Of a stretch of 64,000 bases of DNA, positions 35,742-43,226 are shown one piece after another. Numbering within the stretch: the first letter of the stretch is position 1; the number at the start of each line of letters is the position of its first letter. The position numbers and the translations under genes are program-made. This DNA is from Rhizobium esperanzae. GTDB lineage: Bacteria > Pseudomonadota > Alphaproteobacteria > Rhizobiales > Rhizobiaceae. The stretch covers positions 62,001-126,000 of the forward strand of contig NZ_JACIFY010000019.1 of NCBI RefSeq assembly GCF_014197615.1, written 5' to 3'. The notes below the pieces were generated by a model, which had not been told where the DNA came from, searched no databases, and saw nothing but the letters and a program-made list of their open reading frames with translations.

Positions 35742-35774
35742 AGATCGTTGTCATTTCCAAGAGGAGCATGCATC

Positions 35775-36551
35775 ATGCGTCTAAGAAACAAGGTCGCTCT
35801 GATCACCGGCGGCAACAGCGGTATCGGTCTTGCAACCGCCAAGGTGTTCATCGATGAGGGTGCCAAGGTAGTGATCACCGGCCGCAACCCGGAAACGCTT
35901 GCCGCCGCCGAAAAGGCGCTTGGGGCCGGCGTGCTGGCGCTGAAGGTCGATGTCACCGATGCCGCCGCCATCGAGGAGGCCTTTGCGGAAGCTGCCGCAA
36001 AGGTGGGCAAGTTCGACATCGTCTTCGCCAATGCCGGCATCGGCGGCGCGACACCGCTCGGTGACACGTCGCCGGAGCAGTTCAATCGGATCATCAGCAC
36101 CAATCTGACGGCAGTGTTCTTCACCGTGCAATCGGCCCTGCCGCATCTCAACGACAGCGGCTCGGTGATCCTCAACGGCTCGGTGCATGCCGTGCTCGGC
36201 GCTCCCGGCTGGTCGGCCTATGCGGCCACCAAGGCCGCGGTGCGCGCGATGACGCGCAATATGGCGTCGGAACTCGCGCCGCGCGGCATCCGCGTCAACC
36301 AGGTGACTCCAGGCGGCACGAAGACACCGATCTGGTCGCCGATGGCACCGACAGAAGATGCGATGTCGGCGCTCGAAGCTCGCATGGGCGGTCTGAGCCC
36401 GCTCGGTCGCATGAGCGAAGCCGACGAAATCGCCAAGGCGGCGCTCTATCTGGCGTCGGACGATTCCGCCAATGTCACCGGCATCGAGATCACCGTCGAC
36501 GGCGGCATGACAAGTGCGCCGTCCGGCGCCAAGACCTTCCGCACCGCCTAA
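35775..36551 (+). CDS. Short-chain dehydrogenase/reductase under TetR control
   Basis: The 258-residue SDR starts at ATG 35775 after GAGGAG. It has TGGNSGIGLATAKVF, NAGIGGATPLG, a Ser followed by SAYAATKAAVRA, and the C-terminal ITVDGGM. An upstream ATG at 35748 is less well placed. The substrate is unknown; control by a divergent TetR repressor suggests a response to a toxic or xenobiotic carbonyl compound. Confidence 0.9.
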   Translation: MRLRNKVALITGGNSGIGLATAKVFIDEGAKVVITGRNPETLAAAEKALGAGVLALKVDVTDAAAIEEAFAEAAAKVGKFDIVFANAGIGGATPLGDTSPEQFNRIISTNLTAVFFTVQSALPHLNDSGSVILNGSVHAVLGAPGWSAYAATKAAVRAMTRNMASELAPRGIRVNQVTPGGTKTPIWSPMAPTEDAMSALEARMGGLSPLGRMSEADEIAKAALYLASDDSANVTGIEITVDGGMTSAPSGAKTFRTA

Positions 36552-36559
36552 GCAAATCG

Positions 36560-36589
36560 GACCCGGGCAATGCCAGAGTTGCCCGGGTC
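36560..36589 (+). terminator. Hairpin terminator after the SDR gene
   Basis: GACCCGGGCAA and TTGCCCGGGTC form a perfect 11-base stem with an 8-base loop, nine bases past the stop codon. The downstream T run is weak. Confidence 0.6.
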
Positions 36590-36629
36590 TCCATCTTGCT
36601 CCAGGTTTCGGTCAGTCGCCGAAGGCTTC

Positions 36630-37841
36630 CTATTTCTCCGCGAAGGACGCTTTGCCGATCGTCGCACGGTGGGCAATACGAAACAGGACGATTGCTGAAT
36701 TCAGGCCGGCAAGCAGGAGCAAGACACAGAGCATCGCCTGAACGCCGGAGGAAACGATCAGATTGCCGGCGATCAGCGGGAAGCCGAAGACGCCGATGAA
36801 ATAGGACAGCGAGAACAAGAGAAGCGATTGCGGCATAAGCCCCTTGGGCGCCTCATTTGCGGCCAGCCCATTGATGACGGAATAGGTCAGCCCATAGCCG
36901 AGGCCGAGCATCGCCGCGGCTCCGAGATAGGCCAGCTGACTGGACGTCACCACCAGGAACAGCAGGATGGATGCCAGCGTCAGGCTCGTCAGCACCAGAA
37001 GCGAATAGAATGGATCCTTCTTGACCACATATCCCGCCACGAACAGCCGGCTCAGGATGGCGGCGGACATGAAACCGATGAAGAACAGCGAATAGTCGAA
37101 GCCGTGTGCCTTGGCATAGCTCGTCTGAAAGCTGGAAAGCCCGCCGAAAATCGCGCCGCCGATTCCGACCATGGCGATGGAATAGATCGCCGGCGAAGCA
37201 ATCACCTGACGGGCTGCGGCAAAGGAGATCTTGTTGACATGCGGCAAAATCTTGCCGGCATTGGTCAGCCGCAGATGCAGATAAAAGTAAAGCGCGCCGC
37301 CGGCGAGACTGGACAGGAACGCAAAGGCGAAGGCCGTCTCGATCGGCATGGACCAGCCGGTGGCAATTCGGCCAATGATCGGTCCGGCGCCGATGCCCGA
37401 CATCATCGATCCCGATAGCAGGGCAAAGAACCGAATCCGATGCTCGGGTTCGGTGATCGCCGCGACCAGGATGGGCCCAAGCGCGTAAAAGGTGCCCCAG
37501 CCGATGCCGAGAACGAAACCGACAGTCATCAGGCTCAGCCCGGCTGCGGGGACGATGGCGAATCCCAGTCCGGATGCCGCCAGAAACAGCCCGGAAAGCG
37601 CCACCGCTCGGGCCGAGCCGATGGCATCGGCGATGTGGCCGGACAGGATGACCAGAATGACGGTGCTGACCGTCGCCGCCGAGATGATCAGGCCGGCGAG
37701 CGCCTCGTTGCCGCCCCGCTGCCCGACCAGCACCGGGATCAGAAAAGTCACGCCATAGGCGATCGAAAGAAGAAATCCTCCGATGCACAAAACGGCAAAT
37801 TCGCCGCCATCGACCTTCGTTCGCACAGCCGTATCACTCAT
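36630..37841 (-). CDS. MFS transporter
   Basis: The 403-residue membrane protein has about 12 hydrophobic segments and the inter-domain MFS motif ILSGHIADAIGSARAVALSG near residue 65. The family is that of small drug/metabolite exporters; the substrate is unknown. It is not clearly linked to either neighbour. The 480 bases upstream hold an inverted repeat at 37963-37983. Confidence 0.85.
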   Translation of the reverse strand: MSDTAVRTKVDGGEFAVLCIGGFLLSIAYGVTFLIPVLVGQRGGNEALAGLIISAATVSTVILVILSGHIADAIGSARAVALSGLFLAASGLGFAIVPAAGLSLMTVGFVLGIGWGTFYALGPILVAAITEPEHRIRFFALLSGSMMSGIGAGPIIGRIATGWSMPIETAFAFAFLSSLAGGALYFYLHLRLTNAGKILPHVNKISFAAARQVIASPAIYSIAMVGIGGAIFGGLSSFQTSYAKAHGFDYSLFFIGFMSAAILSRLFVAGYVVKKDPFYSLLVLTSLTLASILLFLVVTSSQLAYLGAAAMLGLGYGLTYSVINGLAANEAPKGLMPQSLLLFSLSYFIGVFGFPLIAGNLIVSSGVQAMLCVLLLLAGLNSAIVLFRIAHRATIGKASFAEK

Positions 37842-38322
37842 GTCTCCACGCCCCTCGCAGAAAGCTCATCCGTCGAGGCAATGGAGATCACGTTTGCATT
37901 TGACGAACAAGCCGTTTTTATGATTTCCGTAAACCATTGAAAACACGAATATCCGTAGAGATATGTTGTTGTTTATACAACATCCTCAACGCCCGCCTCG
38001 CTCTGCCCCGACCGATGGTCCTGCAAGCTCGCTCCGTCACGTCCGCAAAGCGCGCGACCGGACGAACCGTCGCCGACCACGGAATTCTGAGGCCAACGAC
38101 ACGCGCAAAGAGGGAAAAAAATTTGGTCCGCTCGGCAAGAGAGGCTTCGTGACCGGCCGATGGCCGCCAGTCCCTGTTCTCCGAGGGCGGCGACGTATCG
38201 AAGCTTAGCATCGGATGTCGAACTTCCTGTGCAGAATCCGTCCGCCCTCGCCTGAAGACTTGTATCTTGCCTTGGTTTATGCAATCTGTGGATGAATATT
38301 GCCGAGTTGAATCGGATATCGG
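37842..38322. other. Intergenic region with an inverted repeat
   Basis: This 481-base gap holds one clear element, ATGTTGT-N7-ACAACAT (37963-37983), a perfect 7-base inverted repeat 122 bases before the MFS start codon and in position to act as its operator. Short open frames on both strands in 37918-38211 have no ribosome site or recognisable motif and I do not call them genes. Confidence 0.4.
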
Positions 38323-38598
38323 GTGGACAAAAAGTTGGTGAGTGTACCCTGGATCTGGAAATTGGGAGCCTTCGCCGCTGCTTGCGTCGCAATCCCGCTT
38401 CTGGGACGAATTGACTGGGAAGCCCTTGTGCTAGAACACCAAACCCTCGTTACCGGTGTCCTTACCGTCATAGCCGCGCTTGGCATGATCGTGCAAATTC
38501 GCGTCAGCGATCACAGGAATGACAAGCGGCCCGAGGGTTTCATGCTGAGGACTCCGACCGCTCAAACCCGCCGCCGAGACGACGAAGAAGATTATTAA
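38323..38598 (+). CDS. Small protein with two membrane segments
   Basis: The 91-residue frame starts with GTG at 38323. Two hydrophobic segments (VPWIWKLGAFAAACVAIPLL and LVTGVLTVIAALGMIVQI) are followed by a charged tail ending RRRDDEEDY. It looks like an inner-membrane protein of unknown function. The ribosome site is weak. It ends just before the repeat at 38604. Confidence 0.5.
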   Translation: MDKKLVSVPWIWKLGAFAAACVAIPLLGRIDWEALVLEHQTLVTGVLTVIAALGMIVQIRVSDHRNDKRPEGFMLRTPTAQTRRRDDEEDY

Positions 38599-38603
38599 GC
38601 CGC

Positions 38604-38703
38604 GCTAAAGCGCGTCGTGATCGGTCAGATGCGCTCTTCTCGCTTCAGCTCTTGTTTTTTAGCCTGTCAAAACCGCTGCACACTTTGCGCGACATGCTTT
38701 AGC
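38604..38703. repeat. Rhizobial short interspersed repeat overlapping the diguanylate cyclase stop codon
   Basis: The element is bounded by GCTAAAGC (38604-38611) and GCTTTAGC (38696-38703), exact reverse complements, and contains the CTTTGCGCGACATGC and AAACCGCTGCACA segments that I recognise from repeated intergenic elements of Rhizobium. The TAA stop of the diguanylate cyclase (38699-38701, minus strand) lies inside its right end. A fragment of the same element is at 18158-18180. Confidence 0.55.
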
Positions 38704-39967
38704 TAAGTTTCGTCACACCGGAACGGCCGACGACGCAGTTGCGGCCGCTCTTCTTTGCCGCATAGAGCCTGCCGTCGGCAGCCGTCAGCACGGCGGTAAA
38801 ATCGGCGCCGTCCTCGTCGGCAGTGGCGACGCCGATGCTGACCGTGACCGGCCTGTCATCCGGCGTCCTGACGCTGGTCTCGATCGTCCAGCGCAAGCGC
38901 TCGGCAAGCAGCAGACCCTCCTCGTGGTCGGTGCCCGGACAGACGGCCACGAATTCCTCGCCGCCGAAGCGGAAGACGCGGTCGCTCGAGCGCAATGTCG
39001 TGCCCAAACGGGCGGCGATCGCCTTCAGCACCTCGTCGCCCTGAAGATGACCGTAGCCGTCATTGACATCCTTGAAGTGATCGGCGTCGAGAATGAGGAT
39101 GGTGGTGAACAGTCCCTGCCTCAGCGCTTCACTCAGCATCAAAGGCGCTTCCAGCTCCATGCGCGTGCGATCATAGACACCGGTCAGCATATCGCGGCCG
39201 GTGCGCTCCAGAAGATCGTTGTAGCGCTCACGGAATGTCAGGTCACCGAAGACGTCGCTGATCGAGCGTGCCGATATGGGCGCCCCGGTCCGGCGGATAC
39301 GATATTCATAGATTGCGAACATCACGGCATAGAGACAGACGGCAAGCATTTTCGCCTTCCATCCGGCCCAGAATGCCGCAACCGGCACATCCAGGAAATA
39401 ATGCAGCGCGGCGAAGAAGCCGATCTGGTCGAACGTCAGCAGCACGAATCCCGAAATCAGGAAACGCAGGACGACGCGCCGGCGGAAGAAATCGCCGAGC
39501 TTTTCGTAAAGCAGGATGATGCCGAGCGAATCGACATAGAGCAGCGCCGTGCCCCAGACCATCAGCCAGCCCATCTCCTTGAGAAAATCGACGTCTGGCG
39601 TGTGGTCGGCCGACATCTGCAGCGGAAGGTGCAACTGCAGCACCCAGGCGATGCCGACCGTGAGCAGGTTGCCGAGGAACAGGCCATAGATCGGCTGGCG
39701 CACCGTCGCGGCATCCTCCTGCAGGTAAAGCATCAGGATCATCATCAGCTTGCCGGAGAAGAAGACGGATGAACCCGGCGATACATCCCCAAACGGCAGC
39801 GAGACATAGAAGACCGCCGCCAGATAGGTCTCCATGAAATGCATGACGCCGAGCGCGGTCAGGAAAACCCCGAGGCCGAGCCGATGACGGAAATGCAGAA
39901 GCGTCACCATCAGCGCGAAATAGGCGACGGCTTCGACGGCAAAGAGAACGAGGTTGAGCGTCTCCAT
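38699..39967 (-). CDS. Membrane-bound diguanylate cyclase (GGDEF)
   Basis: The 422-residue protein has an N-terminal membrane region of about seven hydrophobic segments (residues 1-215) and a C-terminal GGDEF domain with the active signature FGGEEF. RSSD stands five residues before it and forms the RxxD inhibitory I-site, so feedback control by product is expected. It would make cyclic di-GMP in response to a membrane signal. The ATG at 39967 is used; a GTG one codon upstream is possible. Confidence 0.92.
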   Translation of the reverse strand: METLNLVLFAVEAVAYFALMVTLLHFRHRLGLGVFLTALGVMHFMETYLAAVFYVSLPFGDVSPGSSVFFSGKLMMILMLYLQEDAATVRQPIYGLFLGNLLTVGIAWVLQLHLPLQMSADHTPDVDFLKEMGWLMVWGTALLYVDSLGIILLYEKLGDFFRRRVVLRFLISGFVLLTFDQIGFFAALHYFLDVPVAAFWAGWKAKMLAVCLYAVMFAIYEYRIRRTGAPISARSISDVFGDLTFRERYNDLLERTGRDMLTGVYDRTRMELEAPLMLSEALRQGLFTTILILDADHFKDVNDGYGHLQGDEVLKAIAARLGTTLRSSDRVFRFGGEEFVAVCPGTDHEEGLLLAERLRWTIETSVRTPDDRPVTVSIGVATADEDGADFTAVLTAADGRLYAAKKSGRNCVVGRSGVTKLS

Positions 39968-40211
39968 CACGGCAGCTCAGCGAAGGATGTCCGCCCCCGG
40001 TATTCTGCCGGCGCGGCTATGCCTTTGGTCGATCGTCCGAAAAAGTCAAACACGAGAGTGTCCCGCAAATCCTGCAGGCGATACCTTTCACTCCAATCCT
40101 TTAAGATTGCGTGAGCGAAATCCCGGTCACTCTCGATGCACCCGGGTCACAGGATTGAAAAACAAGAATAATCGTGGCCGGCATCAAGTGCTGACCCGGC
40201 GGATCTCGATT

Positions 40212-40538
40212 TCAGACCTGACGAAGCTTCTCGCCGTCACCGAAGAGTGACGGACCATGCTGATCGATGATCTGCTGTGCCTTGCGCACCGTGCATTCGA
40301 GCGCATCGTCGGACGAGGAAAACAGATCGGCGCGAATGAAATTGCGCACCAGAACCTCGTCGCCGACCTTCTTTTCGATGCGGCCGGCAAGGCGATATTG
40401 GCTGCCTTCTTTACGAGGCTCCGCATAGATCGTGCAATCGCCGTAAAGCTGCGGCTCGCCGGAGGGACCTGCCGCTTCCGCGGCGGGTTTGCCGCCGCCG
40501 GAGAACATCGAAAAGAGATTTGAGATGAACGAAGCCAT
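40212..40538 (-). CDS. HlyU-family small protein
   Basis: The 108-residue protein has the HlyU-type core: CTIYAEPRKEGSQYRLAGRI, then VRNFIRADLFSSSDDALECTVRKAQQIID and HGPSLF (quoted in parts). Alphaproteobacterial members of this family are annotated after Vibrio HlyU but lack its ArsR-type helix-turn-helix and have no proven regulatory role. It precedes nothing obvious; ilvA lies 37 bases upstream on the same strand. Confidence 0.75.
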   Translation of the reverse strand: MASFISNLFSMFSGGGKPAAEAAGPSGEPQLYGDCTIYAEPRKEGSQYRLAGRIEKKVGDEVLVRNFIRADLFSSSDDALECTVRKAQQIIDQHGPSLFGDGEKLRQV

Positions 40539-40575
40539 GTTCCGCCTTTAGCACGATGGTGCTGTTATCGCCAAG

Positions 40576-41826
40576 TCAAATGATCAGGTTGGCGAGGATC
40601 TCGTTTTCGGTGATATCCTCGTAACCCATACCGGCAGCTTCGAAATTTCCGATCAACCGGGCGAAATTCTCCGGCGCCTTGGTTTCGATACCGATCAGGA
40701 TCGAGCCGAAGTTGCGCGCCGATTTCTTCAGATATTCGAAGCGGGCGATATCGTCGTCGGGTCCGAGCAGATTGAGGAAATCCCGGAGCGCCCCAGGGCG
40801 CTGGGCAAGCCGCAGGATGAAGTATTTCTTCAGCCCTGCGTAACGCATGGCTCTTTCCTTTACGTCAGGCAGGCGCTCGAAATCGAAATTGCCGCCGGAA
40901 ACCACGGCGACAATGGTCTTGCCGCGGATCGCCTGTCTATCCATCGCGGCGATCGCCGTCAGCGACAGGGCGCCGGCCGGCTCGAGCACGACGCCTTCGA
41001 CGTTCAGCATCTCCTGGATGGTGACGCAGATGGCATTCTCCGGCATCAGATGCACCTGTTCGGCCGGAAAATCGCAAAGAGCCGCAAAATTCAGGTCGCC
41101 GATGCGGGCGACGGCGGCGCCGTCGACGAAATTGTCGACCTTGGCAAGCGTCGTCACCCTGCCCGCCTCGATGCTGCGCCTGAGACTCGGCGCGCCAGCC
41201 GGCTCGGTGAAGACGAAGGCCGATTTCGGCACGGTGCCGTCGAGATAACCGGTAATGCCGGCGGCAAGTCCGCCGCCGCCGACCGGCAGGACGACCAAGT
41301 CTGGCACCGTTCCTTCCGGCAGTTGCTGCATGATTTCGGCAGCGACGGTCGCCTGGCCCTCGATGATGTCGGCGTGATCGAAGGGCGGCACCATGACGCC
41401 GCCGATTGCCTCGACATGGTCGCGCGCGGCCTGGTAGCACTGGTCGAAGAAGTCGCCGAAAAGGCGGATGGTGATGAATTCAGCGCCGAACATGCGGGTC
41501 TTGTCGATCTTCTGCTGCGGCGTCGTCACCGGCATGAAGACGACGCCCGGCACGCCGAAATGGCGGCAGACGAAGGCAAAGCCCTGGGCGTGATTGCCGG
41601 CCGAGGCGCAGACGAAGGTCTTGCCGGCGGCGCCCTGACCGATCGCCTTGCGGAAGAAATTGAAGGCGCCGCGGATCTTGTAGGAGCGCACCGGCGACAG
41701 ATCTTCGCGCTTCAGCCAGATATCGGCGCCGTAGCGCGCCGAGAGATGATCGTTCAGCTGCAGCGGCGTTGCCGGAAAGAGGCTGCGCATCGCCTCTTCG
41801 GCGTTTTCGACATCAAGTTTCGTCAC
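40576..41826 (-). CDS. ilvA: Threonine ammonia-lyase (threonine dehydratase), short form
   Basis: The 416-residue PLP enzyme has SYKIRGAFN with Schiff-base Lys50, SAGNHAQGFA and the glycine loop PVGGGGLAAG. A single ACT-like regulatory domain follows (KKYFILRLAQRPGALRDFLN), in contrast to the two in the 514-residue E. coli enzyme. It converts threonine to 2-oxobutyrate at the start of isoleucine synthesis. The start is a GTG at 41826; no ATG lies close by. Confidence 0.92.
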   Translation of the reverse strand: MTKLDVENAEEAMRSLFPATPLQLNDHLSARYGADIWLKREDLSPVRSYKIRGAFNFFRKAIGQGAAGKTFVCASAGNHAQGFAFVCRHFGVPGVVFMPVTTPQQKIDKTRMFGAEFITIRLFGDFFDQCYQAARDHVEAIGGVMVPPFDHADIIEGQATVAAEIMQQLPEGTVPDLVVLPVGGGGLAAGITGYLDGTVPKSAFVFTEPAGAPSLRRSIEAGRVTTLAKVDNFVDGAAVARIGDLNFAALCDFPAEQVHLMPENAICVTIQEMLNVEGVVLEPAGALSLTAIAAMDRQAIRGKTIVAVVSGGNFDFERLPDVKERAMRYAGLKKYFILRLAQRPGALRDFLNLLGPDDDIARFEYLKKSARNFGSILIGIETKAPENFARLIGNFEAAGMGYEDITENEILANLII

Positions 41827-41930
41827 GGGCGTGATCCATTCTCATGATTACAGCGCCGCTATGGCACAGGCCGGCCGGCAAAAGAAAGCCTGCTTCGGCC
41901 ATTTCCGGTTCGCCGCCGACCCTGTTTGCT

Positions 41931-42057
41931 AGAGCGGTTCAGGTTTTCACGGAAGCGCTGAACCGCTCTAATTTTTTGTTGTTACGCAATTCCCGGCAAA
42001 AGCGCTTCGCGCTTTGCCTGGGAAAACCGCTTCGCACTTTTCCTGGAATTGCTCTAA
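41931..42057. repeat. RIME1-type rhizobial intergenic repeat with internal duplication
   Basis: The element has two nested palindromes: GAGCGGTTCAG (41933-41943) with CTGAACCGCTC (41959-41969), and CAATTCC (41988-41994) with GGAATTG (42046-42052). This is the structure of RIME1 elements in rhizobia. A 24-base unit is repeated inside the second palindrome (41999-42022 and 42024-42047, 20 of 24 positions alike), so this copy is longer than usual. The remaining parts of the 315-base gap hold nothing that I recognise. Confidence 0.75.
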
Positions 42058-42141
42058 AGGCTCTCTTAAGCCAACCGCAAAATTGGCGGCACATGAACTG
42101 ATTTTAACTGTCAATGAAAATGTCAGCCATTATATGAAGCA

Positions 42142-42516
42142 ATGATGATCATCAAATACGCAAGACCGCTCGCCTGGCTGCTGCTCACCTTCATCCTCTT
42201 CGTCACGGTTTCGCCGATCGGGCTGAGGCCGGAAACGGTCACGACGGTCGATACCGACCGCGCTGGCGCCTATGTTCTACTCGGCCTCGCCTTTGCGCTC
42301 GCCTATCCGAAACAGTGGAAACTGGTGGCCATGCTGCTGATCGCCGGCTCGGTGGCCATCGAATATTTGCAGTATTTTGCGCCGACACGTCATCCGCGCC
42401 TGCATGATGCCGGCGTCAAGGCCGTAGGCGCCGCCCTCGGACTGCTGGCCGGCTGGGTGATCAACAGGTGGCGCGAGAGCAAGGCGCCAAGCACCGTTCC
42501 TTTCGCAGAACGCTGA
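42142..42516 (+). CDS. VanZ-like small membrane protein
   Basis: The 124-residue protein has three or four hydrophobic segments and the VanZ-like pattern LFVTVSPIGLRP, then DKxxH-type replaced by DTDRAGAYVLLGLAFALAYP, AIEYLQYFAPTRHPRLHDAGVKAVGA. Similar proteins are common in rhizobia, often near polysaccharide genes; the function is unknown. Confidence 0.75.
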   Translation: MMIIKYARPLAWLLLTFILFVTVSPIGLRPETVTTVDTDRAGAYVLLGLAFALAYPKQWKLVAMLLIAGSVAIEYLQYFAPTRHPRLHDAGVKAVGAALGLLAGWVINRWRESKAPSTVPFAER

Positions 42517-42529
42517 TTATTCCTTCAGG

Positions 42530-42661
42530 TCAGAAACCACGCAACTGCACGGCCCAGAAGAACAGAGGTATCGCGGCCAGCGCTGTTCCAAGAACAAGCG
42601 CGACACTGGTCTTGAAGATCCGGATGCGCCGAACCTTCGCCCCACTCCAATCGTAAACCAT
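42530..42661 (-). CDS. 43-residue membrane protein
   Basis: A short frame from ATG 42661 (MVYDWSGAKVRRIRIFKTSV) to TGA 42530-42532 has one strong hydrophobic segment (VALVLGTALAAIPLFFWAV). A GGGAG site stands seven bases before the ATG. Positive residues before the segment favour an inside N-terminus. It is convergent with the VanZ-like gene. Likely real, function unknown. Confidence 0.5.
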   Translation of the reverse strand: MVYDWSGAKVRRIRIFKTSVALVLGTALAAIPLFFWAVQLRGF

Positions 42662-42790
42662 CGTCTTACTCCCACAAGACAACACTTACTCAACCGCCGC
42701 GGCGCAATCCTTGCACCAAAAATGTCATTGTCAATCAATAACGCGCTTTTACACACAATATACAGCATATTCAAACAGGAATATGAAGGA

Positions 42791-42826
42791 TGGAGCGGGC
42801 GAACGGTATCGAACCCCGTGTCACCA
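42791..42826 (-). pseudogene. tRNA 3'-end-like remnant (tRNA-Gly type)
   Basis: Read on the minus strand, ACACGGGGTTCGATACCG followed by TTCGCCCGCTCCA has the T-loop GTTCGAT and a terminal CCCGCTCCA like that of tRNA-Gly(UCC) genes. The T stem has mismatches, the matching 5' acceptor strand is not at the right distance, and no anticodon arm is seen. It is probably a decayed tRNA end or an old attachment-site scar. The rest of 42662-42981 shows no gene. Confidence 0.35.
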
Positions 42827-42981
42827 GGCCGATAGATTATCGCCGAGAGCCCGGTACATTTGAGCGGCACCGAGAAACGACTGTGATCATATCAATGCAG
42901 CGCCCGCTTGACGCGCGACGGCGAGCAGGTCGCTTCCCCCCGCTCGCCGTCGCCTCGCTATAACACCGCAATCATCCACGA

Positions 42982-43200
42982 TTAGCCGTCATAATGACCC
43001 GAGAATGCCGCCTCGGCCGACTGAACGGTGACAGCCACGTTCACGCCCTTTGTCACCGTCGCACCGGTGGCGCGAAGATCGGTGACCGCTTTCAGGCCGC
43101 CCGCCTTGGGGGCCGGCAGCGGCAATACGGTGCCGGCGTCCAGATCAGCGACCCAGAGCCCGTCTTGACCTTCAACACTAATAACAACAACTGTAGCCAT
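42982..43200 (-). CDS. 72-residue protein paired with the SARP-type regulator
   Basis: The small frame starts at ATG 43200, preceded by AAAGGGAAAG. The protein (MATVVVISVEGQDGLWVADL at the start) is rich in Val, Ala, Gly and Thr, has no signal peptide, cysteine or membrane segment, and ends SGHYDG. It lies 26 bases downstream of the regulator gene on the same strand, so both are probably cotranscribed. I do not recognise the family; its composition suggests a small beta-rich fold. Confidence 0.65.
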   Translation of the reverse strand: MATVVVISVEGQDGLWVADLDAGTVLPLPAPKAGGLKAVTDLRATGATVTKGVNVAVTVQSAEAAFSGHYDG

Positions 43201-43226
43201 GTCTTTCCCTTTCTAACGATTGATGT

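Noticed and set aside
37918..38211. Minus-strand ORF of 97 codons in the gap upstream of the MFS gene
   Set aside because: It is rich in Arg and Ser, lacks a ribosome site and overlaps the inverted repeat at 37963.
42791..42905. Functional tRNA or tRNA-Sec gene on the minus strand
   Set aside because: The T stem has mismatches, the possible acceptor partner is about 117 bases away and no anticodon arm is formed.
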